The notes under the pieces: generated by a model | The model's database searches: none | The model's input: the letters and a program-made list of their open reading frames with translations, nothing else | What the model was told of the DNA's origin: nothing | NCBI GenBank assembly: GCA_003139735.1 | Contig: PLGA01000402.1 | Coordinates: 5,347-11,676 of the forward strand | Direction: 5' to 3' | DNA from: Bryobacterales bacterium | GTDB lineage: Bacteria; Acidobacteriota; Terriglobia; Bryobacterales; Bryobacteraceae | DNA: 6,330 bases | Shown: positions 5,772 through 6,330 of the stretch, piece after piece | Position numbering within the stretch: position 1 is the first letter of the stretch | How the letters are laid out: each line of letters opens with the position of its first letter | Program-made: the position numbers and the translations under genes

Positions 5772-6126
5772 CGGCGCGCGAACGGTGTTGGTGGTGGACG
5801 ACGACCCTCAGATCCTGAGGCTGCTCGAGACCATGCTCAAGCCGCGGCGCGTCAAGGTTTTCGTAACGCCGCGCGCGACGGAGGCGCTGCAAATCTCAGA
5901 GCGCGAGGCCGTGCACCTGCTGATCTCGGACGTGGGGATGCCCGAAATGGACGGCCGCAAGCTGGCGGAGCGCGTGCTCAAATTGCACCCCCAGGCATCC
6001 GTGCTGTTGATTTCAGGCAGCCCGCCCGAGGCGCCGGCAGGGAGCGAGGCGGCGCGGGTGCACTTCCTGCGCAAGCCGTTCTTCCCATCGCAGTTGCTCG
6101 AGCAACTGCGGGAATTGCTGCCGTAG
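5743..6126 (+). CDS. single-domain CheY-like response regulator (receiver only)
   Basis: The product has 127 residues and consists of one receiver domain with no output domain. All key residues are present: the acidic pair Asp19-Asp20 in VLVVDDDP, phosphoacceptor Asp63 in LLISDVGMPEMDG, Ser91 in VLLISGS, and Lys111 in FLRKPF. It should accept phosphate from a histidine kinase, but none is encoded nearby, so the partner is unknown. The ATG at 5743 lies inside the aldo/keto reductase gene and overlaps its end by 29 bases in another frame. A GGCGG at 5726-5730 could be its ribosome binding site. An alternative GTG at 5785, just after the reductase stop, would leave almost no residues before the first strand (VLVVDDD), so 5743 is preferred but not proven. 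It may act by protein-protein contact like CheY or as a phosphate relay. Confidence 0.9.
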   Translation: MPGTGTSTTNGARTVLVVDDDPQILRLLETMLKPRRVKVFVTPRATEALQISEREAVHLLISDVGMPEMDGRKLAERVLKLHPQASVLLISGSPPEAPAGSEAARVHFLRKPFFPSQLLEQLRELLP

Positions 6127-6171
6127 GAGGGCGGGGGGGGATCGCTTCCGGAGGCAGATGTGCACTTTCCT

Positions 6172-6197
6172 GGCACCACGCAATGTTTTCGGGTGCC
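6172..6197. repeat. inverted repeat GGCACC/GGTGCC downstream of the response regulator
   Basis: GGCACC (6172-6177) and GGTGCC (6192-6197) are exact reverse complements 14 bases apart, and a T-G pair could extend the stem. There is no T run after it, so the role is unclear: RNA structure, operator or chance. Confidence 0.25.
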
Positions 6198-6228
6198 GAC
6201 GGTCCATCCGGAGCGGATCCGGTCGTCG

Positions 6229-6246
6229 GGCGTTGCCAGCAACGCC
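6229..6246 (+). terminator. possible terminator hairpin after the response regulator
   Basis: GGCGTTGC (6229-6236) is the exact reverse complement of GCAACGCC (6239-6246). In RNA this gives a 7-bp stem with a 4-base loop, followed by TTATAT. It lies about 100 bases past the stop at 6126. The T stretch is short, so termination strength is doubtful. Confidence 0.4.
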
Positions 6247-6270
6247 TTATATGGGGTTGCTCTCCCCTGT

Positions 6271-6304
6271 GCTCAACGCCGTCCGCTCAACGCCGCTCAA
6301 CGCC
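6271..6304 (+). repeat. three copies of the 10-base repeat GCTCAACGCC
   Basis: Exact copies lie at 6271-6280, 6285-6294 and 6295-6304. The second and third are directly adjacent, and GTCC separates the first two. The array lies just before a possible start codon at 6308. It could be a protein-binding array or a slippage product. Confidence 0.55.
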
Positions 6305-6307
6305 GGG

Positions 6308-6330
6308 ATGTCGCGCCTCTTTGATAATGT
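6308..6330 (+). CDS. possible first codons of another gene (cut by window edge)
   Basis: ATG at 6308 opens a frame reading MSRLFDN until the window ends. Only seven full codons are visible and no Shine-Dalgarno sequence precedes it, so neither coding status nor family can be judged. Confidence 0.2.

Noticed and set aside
6133..6140. Run of eight G as a phase-variation tract
   Set aside because: It lies after the stop codon of the response regulator and touches no start codon or recognised promoter.
6306..6317. Possible third, degenerate copy of the intergenic repeat
   Set aside because: Only a short GGGAxxTCGCGCC match to copy 2 is seen; the diagnostic CTCTTACGTTCGCGG block is absent.

Overview
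The window looks like a chromosomal segment from an acidobacterium, probably of the Solibacter/Bryobacter group. Three things point there: high GC content with GC-rich third codon positions, a secreted NHL-repeat protein ending in the Solibacter-type C-terminal domain (TIGR03437), and short intergenic repeat elements. The genus is inferred from gene content only.

Left part (1-957). A moaD-like gene (molybdopterin synthase small subunit) runs leftward out of the window from 206. It is divergent from a hotdog-fold acyl-CoA thioesterase at 281-685, which has a good -10 box only ten bases before its ATG and so may be leaderless. A 272-base gap follows. It holds the first copy of a ~41-base repeat and a doubtful minus-strand reading frame.

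Middle (958-1782). A single-domain TrmO/TsaA-type tRNA methyltransferase (958-1413) is followed by a 369-base gap. The gap carries the second copy of the same repeat, a GC-rich stretch with hairpins, an extended -10 promoter candidate near 1663-1671 and a perfect 7-bp hairpin in the presumed 5' leader of the next gene.

Right part (1783-6330). Three overlapping genes form a probable operon: a 1008-residue secreted protein with twelve NHL-type repeats plus the TIGR03437 domain, an aldo/keto reductase (4-base ATGA overlap) and a single-domain CheY-like response regulator (29-base overlap). This joins an exported beta-propeller protein, a soluble NADPH-type oxidoreductase and a signalling receiver in one transcript; no common function can be read from the sequence. 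The last 200 bases hold inverted repeats, one of them a possible terminator, three copies of a 10-base repeat and perhaps the first codons of another gene.

Most genes are ordinary housekeeping or common acidobacterial families. The items most worth checking are the two-copy intergenic repeat downstream of stop codons, the architecture of the NHL protein, and the overlapping three-gene unit. I see no defence system, CRISPR array, tRNA, rRNA or transposase.
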